Shown: one piece after another, positions 45,928 to 57,610 of the stretch
Position numbering within the stretch: position 1 is the stretch's first letter
Layout of the letters: each line of letters starts with the position of its first letter
From: Gaeumannomyces sp. JS-464
Lineage: Eukaryota; Ascomycota; Sordariomycetes; Magnaporthales; Magnaporthaceae
Assembly: GCA_002197995.1 (NCBI GenBank)
Contig: NGZR01000001.1
Span: 14,651,501 to 14,715,500 of the forward strand
Direction of reading: 5' to 3'
DNA length: 64,000 nucleotides
Position numbers and translations under genes: made by a program
Notes under the pieces: model-generated
Database searches by the model: none
What the model was told of the DNA's origin: nothing
What the model saw: only the letters and a program-made list of their open reading frames with translations

Positions 45928-46044
45928 TGTTACGAGACAAACTAAGGTTAATCCACGTGCACCACAAAAGCAAAAAAGGAACGTTGTTATAGCTAGGGCT
46001 ACAACCGTGCGAAGTCCTTATTAAGGAACGATTGCACCGTGACA
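45928..46044. repeat. 117-bp TG...CA direct repeat, left copy
   Basis: Starts TGTTACGAG and ends CCGTGACA. About 85-90% alike by eye to the copy at 47882-47998 and in the same orientation. It could be an LTR of a small (TRIM-like) retroelement. Confidence 0.6.
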
Positions 46045-46384
46045 ATACCCCACCCTAAAACCGCAATTAGTCCCCAATTGCTTATTAAGGTTTGCCTTCC
46101 AGGGGTGCGCTGCACAGGCAAGGTGCTAGCGCTGGCGCTGCGCAAGCGAGGCGCTGGCGCCCATGCATCGAAATGCACGTGCCACGGGGTCGATTAAGCT
46201 TACTAGGTATAATGGGTATGTTACCACCCAACTCCACGTTTTGCACTAGTAAGGGGCCCCCTGGCCGGCCTACTGCGGAAAACCAAGCGCCAATAGGAAA
46301 CGCTTATATTTTTGCTAAAAGGAAAATGGTACCTTTGGTTTTTTAAAATGATAAACTTTAACGCCGTATTTATTTTTGAAACTA

Positions 46385-47415
46385 TTACCATTTTATATGC
46401 ATGCCGTTAGCGTTAATAATATCCTGCATCTTTTGGGGCATTGTTACAAGCAGATCCGTAAAAACGGACTTTGGCACCGCTTTTTAGGCCTTAATAACAC
46501 GGCCTCGCAGTACGTTATAGCTAGGGTTTTCGTCTTCGCCGTATTTATTATCAAAATAGTCCTTCATCCAATTCCAAACGTTTTTAATAGGGTTAAGGTC
46601 CGGGCTATAAGCAGGCTAACGCACAAAACGAACGCCTCGTTCCAAAAGATCGGCAACGGTACCAGGGCAGGCGTAAAAGGATGCGTTGTTTTGCATAAAC
46701 TTTAGGGCGTGGTTATTTTGTGCCGCCATCCAGATCATTCCGTCGACAAGAGGGACGACCTTTGCCCTATAGCTTTCCTCGCTTATTTTGCCCTAATCCT
46801 TTTCCCAATAAATACCGATTCCTTTGCCTGTTAAGCTAGAAAAACAGCCCCAAAACATCCAGCGTCGCCTCCATTGTATTTTGGCAAATACGCACGTCGG
46901 ATCCAATGCCTCGTCGGGTTTCCGGGTAACGCGGGATTCGCGGTGAAAACCTCCAGTAACCCATGTTTCGTCTAACCATAAAATTTTACCCCAATCGTCG
47001 AAAGTCCAATTTAGGTGTTCATATGCAAAGGCCAAACGCGCCAGCCGGTTTTTTTTCGCTAATAGGAGGCTTGCGGAGAGGAACGCATCGTCGGTAGCCA
47101 TAGCGGTAAAAAGTTAATCGAATCGTAAATTGTCCGAAAATGCCAGCAAATAAAGCGATTGCCAATTACAAATACGTTATGCGACGGTTTTTTCTTGCTA
47201 GCAGAAATGAACTCGATAAGCTTTTAAGCTTGTTCTTCGCTTATAGACGGCGGTTGGCCGGATCGCTTGCCGGGGGTTTGGGAAACGAGGGCGGCGCGGA
47301 CTTAATTGCGAGTAAAACTAGTAGCTTTAACAATCTAACGTTGGGAATAGCCTGCATCAAAGGACAAAGCCTGAACACGGATCCTTTTCGCTTTTGTTAG
47401 CTGTTTTGTACCCAT
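46385..47415 (-). pseudogene. Tc1-type transposase, mutated
   Basis: The N-terminus has a helix-turn-helix segment (DAGYSQR, stop, IVKA) then KKNRLARLAFAYEHLNW and the first catalytic Asp in WLDETWVTGG (about 46970), followed by RRRWMFWGCFS. The second Asp region reads MQNN (46685-46690; Asp to Asn) and the third acidic position reads NPIKN (about 46582; Glu to Lys). Stops at 46616 and elsewhere fit TGG to TAG. Length (about 343 aa) is normal for Tc1/mariner. I could not find clear terminal inverted repeats. All changes are G-to-A on the coding strand or C-to-T, as RIP gives. Confidence 0.85.
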
Positions 47416-47627
47416 ATTTAAATTAAAGAATGGTAGTTATCAGGTTTATTATGCGTGGAAGGCTGAAAGGGAAATGCCTAACGCGAAAAAAAAGTGTTTA
47501 TCTCGATCGCGATACCTTTACGCGTTTTAGCAGTGGCCTTTGCTGAAATTTTTTTCAGTAAGTACCTTTTTCAACAAGGGGATAGGAACCTGGCTTAATT
47601 TGGCCGTATTTGGCTAAACGCCAACAT

Positions 47628-47880
47628 GGGGGGGGGGGGGGGGGGGGGCTGGTCGAGTACCTAAGGGTGGGTGGTTACTTTCCTATGCCACTATAGTAAA
47701 AAGCTTCCCCCGAAAAGCCTCGGTCAGCTTTTCGAATCGCTGGAGCCAACTGCCCCCGCCCCCAGCAAAAGAAGCGCCACAAGTGGCTTCCGTGCACGTA
47801 ACCGTTGCGCCACGGATAAAACCTGTGCGCGCGACCGTGCGGGAGATTGAACTCGAACGACCCATATAAGTTATAACAAA
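47628..47880. other. G21 run plus GC-rich, unmutated island with a tRNA-like box A
   Basis: A run of 21 G (47628-47648) is followed by about 220 bp of GC-rich DNA unlike its surroundings. On the minus strand, TGGCGCAACGG (47802-47812) matches the tRNA D-arm/box A; a TTCGA core lies downstream near 47736, a poor box B. It could be a tRNA-derived SINE or a tRNA relic. Low confidence. Confidence 0.35.
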
Positions 47881-47881
47881 C

Positions 47882-47998
47882 TGTTACGGGACAAGACTAA
47901 GGTTGATCCACGTGCACTACGAAGGCAAAAAGGAACGTTGTTATAGCTGGGGTTATAACCGTGCAAAATCCTTATTAAAGAACGACTGCACCGTAACA
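47882..47998. repeat. 117-bp TG...CA direct repeat, right copy
   Basis: TGTTACGGG...CCGTAACA; its first and last eight bases are an inverted pair (TGTTACGG/CCGTAACA). It abuts the truncated 3' end of gypsy copy A. Confidence 0.6.
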
Positions 47999-48000
47999 GT

Positions 48001-51000
48001 TACGTTTTAATGGCTATATGCCAATTGGTTATAAATTTGTTAAATTTTTTTTAAGGTTTAAACTTTTCCCCTTTCGGACCGTTTTAGCGAGGATTTTTTA
48101 TGTTAAAACTAAAAATCCGTTTAGTTTTTCCGTTAAAATTATCCGTGTTTTTTTAGGTATTATAACCTAATGGTCCGGCCGTCGGCTTAAAGCGTTCGCT
48201 TGGCCGTTTTCCGACTTTTTCCAGTATTTAATCCAGATATCGTAATTTTGTAAAAGTTCGTTTTAACGAATTTATCGCATATTTAGGTTTTTGCTAATAG
48301 TAAAATGTGTTAGGTTTTTGTAATTTATATATATTACAATTTAATGCTTCGTTTTACAAAAATATGGCCGCCATTTTTCGAATGTTTAAATTATCGCCAA
48401 AAGTTTTTTATCGTAAATTTGGTAATTTAATTTAGGTTTATTTAGCTTTTGCGATAAAAACGCGCAAAAGTGCAACCGTTTTTAAACGTTTCGCTATTTA
48501 AATTGTCCGCCGATCGCGTAATTTAGCGCGTCGGTTTTAACTTTAAAAGGTTTTTTTAAATTTAAAAGTATTAACATTGGTTTTTTTAACACGGTGTTTT
48601 ATAATTGCTTAAAAGCTTTTTATTTTTGCCTTTTTTAATAAAACTGGTAGTTATTTTTAGTAAAATTCGTAAATAATATAGCGATCTTGCTATAACTACG
48701 AATAAACCGTTTGTAAAAGTTTAAAAACCTTAAAAACCTTTGTACTTTCGTAACGTTTTTAAATATAAGCCATTTTTTAACTTTTTTAACTTTTTTTGGA
48801 TTTATATAAACCTGTTTAAATATAATTACAAATTTTAAAAAAGCGACTTTTTGCGAATGCTATTCGCATTTTTCTAGCTTAACGAAAAGCTTTATATTAA
48901 ACAGCTTTTAAAGCATTTTATATACGTGTTATTTATGCTTTTTTATCGTTTTCGAAAAAATTAAAATATTATTTAAATACGCGAAAACGAAAACGTCGAA
49001 ATATTTGCGTAATATATGGTTAATTATTTTTTAAAACGTAGCTAATATATTAGTAAACCCGAAAGTTATTACCAAAACTCGTAGTATTTAAGCTTTATTT
49101 TAAAAGTTATAAGCCATTTTTAGCTTTTTTTAATCCGTATTAAACTATAAGCTTTCCGTAAATTTAAAACCGTAAAATATTAAGCTTTACCGAGCTTATT
49201 TTATAATTCGTTAATAAAAAGCAAAAAATACCGATTTTTAATCGTAATTTCGTTTAACGGTCGGTAATCGATGCATATTCGCTTCGTCCCGTTTTTTTCC
49301 TTTATAAAATCCTATGCCTTATTAAGAAATTAAAAGGTTTAATATATCCTTTTCGTAGGTTTTTTTAGCTGTTTTTTTAATACTTTTTGCTATTAAAAGC
49401 TAAGCTAGTACAACTTTAATATTTAAGCTATATTTTTAATTTAAGCTTAATTTCCAAATTAAATGGTTTATATTTGGAAAGCACCGTTTTTAGGTTTTTT
49501 TAAACAATTTTTCGTATTTATAGTATTTTTTTAAAATATTCGCAAACCGTTTTTTAACGTTAGTTAAATTGTTTTAATCGTTTTCCGCTTTGGATAATCG
49601 CGTATTCGTCGATGCTAAATGCAAAAGTAAATTGCTAAATCCTATTACCGTTATAACCTTTTTTTATTGTTTTTTATGTTTACGGTTTGGGGCTCGTAAT
49701 TGGTAAACCGTTTTAATTATTCGTAATTTCTTTTATTAAACCTAACCGGTAGCCTAATTTATTTGTAAATTATTTTTCCTAAGTTGAAGGGTTCCGAAAA
49801 TAACGTTTTTTTCTTTTATATCCAGCTTATCCAGTATAATAGTAAGGTTTTCCCCATTTCGGGTGCGTAATATTATTAATTGTGTTTTTCGGTCGATTTA
49901 TTTTTTATTATAAGCGATAAGTATTTTTTCGACCGTTTTTAATTGGTACGGTTAGTGCTTTCTTTTTATAAGGATTTTATACCGTTTAACCGTTTATAAC
50001 AATACGTAATCGCTTTATACTTTGCAATCGATTATTATTTTAGCCTTTTTCTTTTAACATTTTATTTAAAATGTTAATAAATCGTACGATTAATTCGATT
50101 TTGCTATTACGAAAGTTTTTATCGGTTTTTTTTATTTTTCACTTCGTGCTTTTCGCTTAAATAGTTCGTTTAGTTTTTTAATAAAAAGAACGAGTACCGT
50201 ACGTTCGTTTTTTTATCCGGGTCGAACGGTATGTACACTTTACGATCTTTTAATGCCAAATTTCCGCTTTTTATACCATATGGTTTTTGCATTTCGCAAT
50301 TTTACACTTCTTTTAATCGAGCGTTTTAATAATACATAATATCGAATACCGTTCGCTAAGTTTAAAAATTGCAATAAACTTACCAATCCGGGTTAGTTTT
50401 TACCGTGGTAATTGGAATGCTAAACGGAGTTTAACTTTAAACTTACTTCCTATTTTCCGTAAAAAGAAATCGTATTTAAGCTTAGGTTATAAATGGAATT
50501 TGCACTTTTTATAAATGCATTTTGCTTAAAACAAATGCAAATGTTTAAAATATTCCAAATCGATGCTAAAATGGTCCTCGGGAATTAGCGTAACCCTTTT
50601 TAACTCGTTTGCATCGTCGAACTAATAGTTAGTATATTTAACTTTCTATTAGTTATTAAACCATAATAAAAGTTAACCGTTATTTCAATCCGCCGAAATA
50701 ACGTAATATAACGGTTTATCGGAATGTTTTAAAACGTTAAATGGTATAAAAGCACGCTAATTTTTCCAATTGATTTAGCTTTTACAAATTATAAATGTAA
50801 AAGCTATATTGTTTAAACCTTTACTCGTTTTTAAAACTCGGCTATTTTAAGGTTTTATCCATTTTAATTTATTTCGGCGTTAATATCGAAGTTTCCCGAC
50901 TTTTAGAAAAGGTGTATTTAGTTTAAAAGCTTTTTTTCAAGCTTTACCTTTTTTTAAATCACTTGTTAAAACTGCTATTTCGTGCTTTTTATAATAAGCG

Positions 51001-52763
51001 GCGTCGTTTTCCTTTTTCGAATTTGTAAGCCCGCAAATAACGCGTTGCTCGTTTTCGTTATCATACGCGAATTTCGCGGTTTTAAGCATACAAATGCTTT
51101 AAAGTTTCCGAAAGTACCATTTGGTAGCCTTTTTATCAAATTAATATGTAATACACAGTTCGTCGTAGTAATACGTTTAGTTAAACGCTAATCCAAAGCA
51201 TAGTTTTTTTTATGTCGGGTTTTTCTACGCTCGTTAAAAGTTAGCCACTTAGCGGTTATTATCCCGTTAAAAGCAATTTGCTTTAATGTAGCCAGCTTAG
51301 CCGCATTTAAAGCATTTCCCACCTTTCGAGTTTTGTTTTTAATTTTTTTTATTACTTTATCGCTAATAAACGGCTTTCGCATTAAGGTTTATAAAGCTTA
51401 AATGCGTTTTATAAGCCGTAATAGGTTATTATTTAGCCTTTTTTGGTTAGTTTTATTATTTTAAACCGCACTTTTAAAACCATGTTTTTTTCCTATTATC
51501 GTTTATACAATTTATTACTAATACAAACCGTGTTTTAAACGTAATTCGTAAAAAACTCCAAGCGATTTTGCTTTACGAGTTTATCTTTTACGTTTTTACG
51601 TAATCCGTTATAAAAATGCAATATTAATATAATGTCGTTTTAATTAAATTTAATGCTAATCCGTTAGAAATTTACGGCGTATTTAACCTCGGCTTTTCGT
51701 TATTTAAAAGCCAGCAAATCTCTTTTAGCAATTCGAATTTCGTCGATTATTTCGAACACTTTTTTAACCTTTTTTTCCGAAGGTTTTAAAGCTGGCGAAA
51801 ATAAGCTTAATAGCTTTTTAGCTATTTTTATACTTTTTAAAAATAATCGTTTTAGGTTAGCTAAAACCACTTTTTCACTTTACCGTTTAGCTTAGTAATA
51901 TCGTAAGCGATTTTTTATTCCTCGCTTACGAATTGCTGCTTGTAAAACTTAAAATAAATTTTGCATTCGGTAAGAAACGTTTTAAATTTGCCGTTTTTCC
52001 TTTTGTAAAAGTCCGGAAACGGGAATTTGTACGTTTTAATTGCGATAAGTGCTTCGAAAAATACTAATTTCGTAGTAAATTGTTTTATTTCGGCCTAACT
52101 TTAAACGATTTCGTCCGTTATAAGCTTAAAAAGGCTAACCGTGTTAGCGGCTTCGTTAAGGTCGTATTTAACACTGTTAAAAGTAAAAACCTTAGTTTTT
52201 TCCTTTTTAAGCTTTTTGCTACTGCTTGTTATAACTGCATTGTTTTTTCTTTTTAACAAGGTATTAAATAGAATTAGTTAAAATGTTACAATTAAAGGTT
52301 TACTTTTAAAGTAAAGCATTTCGGGGGTGGAAAAAACAGTTTCGTTTATGCTAGTAAATAAAAAAACACGTAATTTAAAAAAACAATTTAATTGCTTACT
52401 TTAAAAAATATTTAAAAGCTAATTTAAATTAATTAATGCCGAAGCTTTAATTAAAACTTCCTAAAATAATAGGAAACCTATTTTTTATATACACGTTATT
52501 TTTTGCTTTAATAGTTTTTAAATTTATAGCTTTGTTTTTAATTTACTATAAATTTACAAATCCCTTTTGGATTTGTCGTTTTGTTTTTAAGCTACCACAA
52601 ATTTACAAATCCCTTTTGGATTTATCGCTTTGTTTTTAAGCTATTACAAATTTAGAAATCCCTTTTAAATCACGCAACTCCACGCATTTTAGTGCGAAGC
52701 AAGGGAACCATTTAAGGCTTTTCCTATTTTGCTGCCCTAAGGCTTGCATGCTGGTCGTAACAT
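48001..52763 (-). mobile_element. Ty3/gypsy retrotransposon copy A, RIP-mutated, 3'-truncated
   Basis: Reverse-complement match, base for base by eye, to copy B at 57370 onward without its nested insertion. The 5' end starts TGTTACGACC at 52763-52754. Gag-like, reverse transcriptase and RNase H regions follow toward lower coordinates. The RT active site (about 48970) reads AYLNNILIFS, so both catalytic Asp are Asn. The match to B ends near 48001, before an integrase would appear. Stops in every frame; strongly AT-rich. Confidence 0.85.
52545..52670. repeat. About 60-bp tandem repeats in the gypsy 5' region (copy A)
   Basis: Two full units and a partial of a sequence containing ACAAATTTACAAATCCCTTT, near the 5' end of copy A. 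The equivalent array in copy B is at 57487-57610. Confidence 0.7.
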
Positions 52764-55700
52764 TCGGCTGTAAAAGGCCCGCTGTTTTTTATAGCTTTTG
52801 CAATGTCCCGTTAAACGTTAGCGCATTTTTCGTTCCATTAGGGTTAGCTTTTTTTTTAGCTTTAAGCTTTCGGCCGAAAGCTATTAACGCATTTTTTAAT
52901 AAGTTTGTTAATGCTTTGGCCGTTTTATCCAAGTAATTTACAATGCTTGGGTTTGTAAATAGTGGCAAACTGCCGGCCTTCGTTATTACCGCGTTTGCGA
53001 AAAACGGTAGTTTATCGTTTGGTAGCGTAATACGCCGGTAGTTTAAAACGAAGTTATTACGGTTAAAATTTCGATCCGTATCGTGCGATAATCCGAATCG
53101 GTTGCTAGCAAAAGGTCGATTTCCGCTGTTACCAAAAAGGCGTTAAAAAAGGTAAAATCCAAAACGCCCCTATCGTTATGCGTAAGTTAGCCTAAATCGG
53201 TAAGTAGGAAAAGGTTATAAGTATTAGCTTATTAGGTTATATTTTAGCCTTTATTCCTATTACTTTTGGCTAAATCCCACGCCGAAAACCTTGCGTTAAA
53301 ATCCCTAGTTATAATGCATTTTACCGTTAAGCGCTAACGTAGCAAAAAGTTTAACGAAGGTTTCGAAGGGTTTTTTAAAGGCTTATATACGTTAACGAAA
53401 GTGTACCCGGCCACGGTAAGCCAAAAGATATCCCGAGTGTTGCTTACCGGCCGGTCCGCTACCGGCTAAAGCCCCGGGTTTTTCCGTACGTAGGTTATTA
53501 TTTTGGGTTTGGTTTAATAGTTATGCTAATTATTTACCGGGGTAAATAGCTTGTATAACGGGTGGGTGCAAATTATAAGCTTTCCTTTTTACGCGTTAAA
53601 AAGCTTTTGCATTAGCACTACGTTAATATTTTAGCTTTAAAATAATTGGAGCAAAATAGCCGCCGCCTTTTAGCTACGTCGAACGTTCGCTTAGGCGGTC
53701 GTTAAAGCACGGCAACGTTTAAAGCGAAGCTCCAAACGCCGGGCTTTATTGCCATGCGTTTATTATATCCGGTTAGCTATTGGCATACGTAAAATCGGCG
53801 TTAATATATTAAAGGTTTTGGCTTTAAAGTTATTAACCAGCGGTACCGCCGGTATTTTCCAAGGGGTTTCCAGTTATTTCGGTAACCTTTTTAGGCTCGG
53901 GAAGGTTTATTTCCATATTTGCCAATATGTCGCATTAGTTTTTGGAATTAACTTTAAGCCTTTTAAAAGGGTGCTTTTCCTTGCCGGCCGTACAGGCCTC
54001 GCCTTCGGGGGCTGACGAATTTGTTAAGCTTACCTCGGCAGCGTTAGCGGTGGCAGCAGCGGCAAGAACGGCGGCGGCGGCGGGGGTAATAAAAGCAACG
54101 GCGTTGCCAGTACCGGCCGCGGGATTAGCATTAGCGGTAGCGGTTATAACGGAATTGTTCGTAATAACCGCGGTTGCAGGAAGGGCGTTAGCGGTGGCGG
54201 CAGCGGCGGCTTCCACCTTTTTACCGCCGTCCGGTACGTTTATACGCTTAATTTCCTAGCCGCGCCTTTTTCCCCACAAGTTAAATGCTTTAGCATTCCG
54301 TTTACCCGTATAAGCTTTATAAAGTAGTTCGGGTGGTTAGCTAAGTACGGGCCCGAGCAGTTTACGCATTGTAAAAAGGCCGTGCACAGTAATGCGTGTT
54401 AGCCGTCGTTTACTTTCCCGCACTAAAAGCACTTATCGGCCCGGGCACAATTGCGGGCCACGTAAAAGCCGTGGCAGCCAGGGGTATGTTGCGTAACCAG
54501 CGAAAAAGAAAAAGAAAGTATATTTAACGTCGGCAAAGTCGGAAACTACCAGTCCCTGCCTCCTAAGGGGCATACGACGTGCTAACGCTACTTAAGCTTA
54601 ACACTAAGCTACATGTTGCTATTAGGGCGGCTAGCAAAATTAAACCCGTAGGCATACGGAAATCGGGCCGCATTCCGGCGCTCCTTATTAGTAAGCGGGC
54701 AATCGGCAAAAGGGCGAATAAACGCCGGAGCGCTGTAAGCGCTGCTATTGGTGGTAGTAAAAGCAGTCGGCCGGCAAAGTGCCGGGAAGGTGCAAAGCCG
54801 GGTGTAAACGGGGGGTCTCGTTATAATCCACCTTTAAGCCCGATTAAAGAAAAAAATCGGGGGTTAAAAGGCCTATTCCCAATTTAAAATGCTTTTTATA
54901 TATTTATCGCGTGTTAACGATACGCTACGCGGTTTACCAATCGTAAAACAATCGAAGTCGTGCACGATACGGGTAACAAATAAAACCGCTTAAAATTTAA
55001 AAATTTTGCGCGTGCGTGCTTATGCAGCAGGCCAAACTTGCGCCGTGCGTATCGTGGATGCGGTCGACCGAAAAGGAGTTACGTGGGTGGTAAGAACGAG
55101 GAGTCCCGAAAATGGCGGGGGACGACGGCGGCCAGGCTGGCTATTCGTTTAATGTGTTTTAACTGCTTGCCGGCTTACAGTTTTTTTATGCATTTCGGAC
55201 TCGTTTCGGTTTAATGCGCGAGGCGAAAGCGAAAAGGAAATCGAAAAGCGGTTTAGTAATACGCGAAAGTTAAAGCACTTCGATTATCGAAGGTTTCAGC
55301 GCGCGCGAAGCGCGTTTTAAATAATAAGGTGTAGGCCTTTTTATTAGCTGGCAATAAGCACCCCGAACTTTTACTAGCCTACTTTTTCTGCTTTTTTTGG
55401 CCTTGTTGTGTTACCGGCGTCGTTGTTAAAAAAAAGTCGGAAAACGCGGTTCGAACGGGCCAAATGGCCTGTTAAAACCTGTTATACATCCGGCTTATTT
55501 TAGTAGCCCGCAATACTAAAATGGCCGAGATTTTTTAACGGTTATTAACAGTAAGTTTAATAGGAAAATTTTTTCGGGGGAAAGTGTTGCGTAACCGGCG
55601 GGTATCGTTATATACGGCGTAAAAAAAACGTAATCCTTTAAAGCTTAAACCCAGTTACGCGCGTATAAAAAGATATAATTTATAATATACGCTTTTAATA

Positions 55701-56519
55701 GTTAGCGCCGGTTTTAAAAGGTTTAACGCTTACCGGCTTATACTTTATTTAAGTTTCCACTTTTTTTCGAACTAGCTTTTTTAATACCGGGATATTTTAT
55801 TCGAAACCGTTCGCTAAAAACGTAAAGCATTTAAAAATTACGTAATTAAACTAAATTTTAAGCTTTTCGATTTTTTCGGCGTTATATAAACGGTTTAATT
55901 CGAATTAATATTGCAAAAGCCGGTTTTAAATATTAATTGTTTTTGCTTTTAACACGAACCTAATAAAGGTTTAATAAACTTTTAAAACGTTAGTTATAGT
56001 AAACGGCAGGTTTTTACTATCGGCAAAAGCTTTGCGAATATTAAAGCCCGTTTATTAATTGGCTTAAGCCTGTTTTTTTTCCGGGATTTTAATAAAAACT
56101 TGGAAATCGGCTTTAGGCCAGGCGGGAAAGCAGGGCTCCCGAGGTGCACGGTTTTTTTAAAGCTTGTGCGGGTTGCTAGGGTTGCTAAAGCCTTATTAGG
56201 GCCGCCGCCGCGTAAATGGTTGGGGGCAAGCGTTGCGGGTTAAACGCGTAAAGTTTCGGGGCTTCGTAAAGGTTTTTTTCCTTATAGGCCGGCGTTACCA
56301 AGCCGAAAAAAGCTTATTTAACGTATTCGATAAAATAATCCTTCCAGCCGTTAGCTTTAAAAATTGCTTCCAATAAAAAGAAAGCGATGTCAGCGTTAAT
56401 AAAGCGGGCGAAAGTTGTGCAAATTAAAGCCGTTTGCTATTACTTGCGGCTATAACTCGCAAAAATTTCCTCCCGCGGCCGTCGCAGCCGACCCGTAAAG
56501 TAAGCGCGAGGCCGGGGGT
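52764..56519 (-). mobile_element. LINE (non-LTR retrotransposon), ORF1 and endonuclease part, RIP-mutated
   Basis: Read on the minus strand from about 56520. A long decayed ORF1 is interrupted by a nested insertion and ends in zinc-knuckle-like Cys/His motifs (about 54270-54480: NCARADKCF, stop, CGK; CVNCSGP). A low-complexity Ala-rich part follows (54000-54230), then an AP-endonuclease region with IITRDFNARFSAWDLAKS (about 53260-53320), where DFNAR.AWD is the nuclease signature. The reverse transcriptase expected next is missing: the element is cut at 52764 by gypsy copy A. Many stops. Confidence 0.75.
54504..55584 (-). mobile_element. LINE-end repeat, copy 2, nested in the LINE ORF1
   Basis: 1,081 bp flanked by a 16-bp duplication: TGTTGCGTAACCAGCG at 54488-54503 and TGTTGCGTAACCGGCG at 55585-55600 (one A/G difference). 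The left end is an A/G-rich tail (AAAAAGAAAAAG) then TATATTTAACGTCGG. Homologous to copies 1 and 3. Long variable-type duplication plus tail indicates insertion of a 5'-truncated LINE by target-primed reverse transcription. Confidence 0.75.
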
Positions 56520-57369
56520 AAAAGTAAGTAAGTAAGTAAGTAAGTTTATTTAACGTCGGCAAAATCGGGAACTACTAATCCTTACCTCCCAAAAGGCATA
56601 CAACGTGCTAGCGCTACCTAAGCTTAACACTAAGCTACATGTTACTATCAAAGCGGCTAACAAATCAAACCATAAGGCAAGTAAAAGCCTACCTAAAGCA
56701 CACGAAGTTCGGGCCGCATTTCGGCGCTTCTTATTAGTAAACGGGCAATCGGCAAAAGGGCGAATAAACGCCGGGGCGCTGTAAGCGCTGCTGTTAGTAA
56801 TAGTAAAAGCAGTCGGCTAGCAAAGTGCCGGGAAGGTGCAAGGCTGGGTGTAAGCGGGGGGTATCGCTATAGTCCACCCTTAAACCGGCTAAAGAAAAAC
56901 AATCGGGGGTTAAAAAGCTTATTCCCAGCTTAAAATGCTTTTTATATGTTTATCGCGTGTTAACGATACGCTACGCGGTTTGCTAATCGTAAAACGATCG
57001 AAGCCGTGCACGATACGAGTAACAAACAAAACCGCTTAAAATTTTAAAAATTTTACGCGTGCGTGCTTATGCAACAAGCCAAACTTGCGCCGTGCGTATC
57101 GTAAGTGCGGTCGACCGAGGAGGAGTCGCGTGTATGTGTTTAACTGAAAGGGTCGCGTGTATAGCGGGGGACGGCGGCGGCCGGGCCGGCTATTCGTCTA
57201 ATGTGTTTTAACTGCTTGCCGGCCTGCAGTTTTCTTATGCATTTTAAAATCGTTTCGGCTTGGTACGCGAGGCGAAAGCGAAAAGGAAGTCGAAAGGTGG
57301 TTTAGCAATGCGCGGAGGTTAAAACACCCCGATTGTCGAAAGTTTCGGCGCGCGCGAAGCGCGCTTTAG
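56520..57369 (-). mobile_element. LINE-end repeat, copy 3, broken by gypsy copy B
   Basis: It begins with an (AAGT)n tail (56520-56546), then TTTATTTAACGTCGGC, and matches copy 2 for about 820 bp until GCGCGCTTTAG, where gypsy copy B starts. The rest presumably lies beyond the window. Confidence 0.7.
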
Positions 57370-57486
57370 TATTACGACCAATATGCAGGCCCCGGGGCGG
57401 CAGGACGGAAAGGGCCTTAAGCGGTGCCCCTGCCCTGCACCCGGACACGTGGAGTTACGTAACTTTAGCTAAATCTTTAAATTTGT

Positions 57487-57610
57487 ATTAAAAAAGCCAC
57501 AAATCCATAAAGCTAAAAAGATTTTTAAATTTATGCCAGCGAAATTACAAATTTATAAAGCTAAAGGGATTTTTAAATTTATATTAGCGAAATTACAAAT
57601 TTATAAATTT
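57487..57610. repeat. About 60-bp tandem repeats in the gypsy 5' region (copy B)
   Basis: Repeated ACAAATTTATAAAGCTAAA-type units, the counterpart of 52545-52670 on the other strand. Confidence 0.65.

Noticed and set aside
53935..54259. Ala-rich open frames on both strands near 54 kb
   Set aside because: They come from GCG/GCA-repeat-like DNA within the LINE ORF1 region and are not separate genes.
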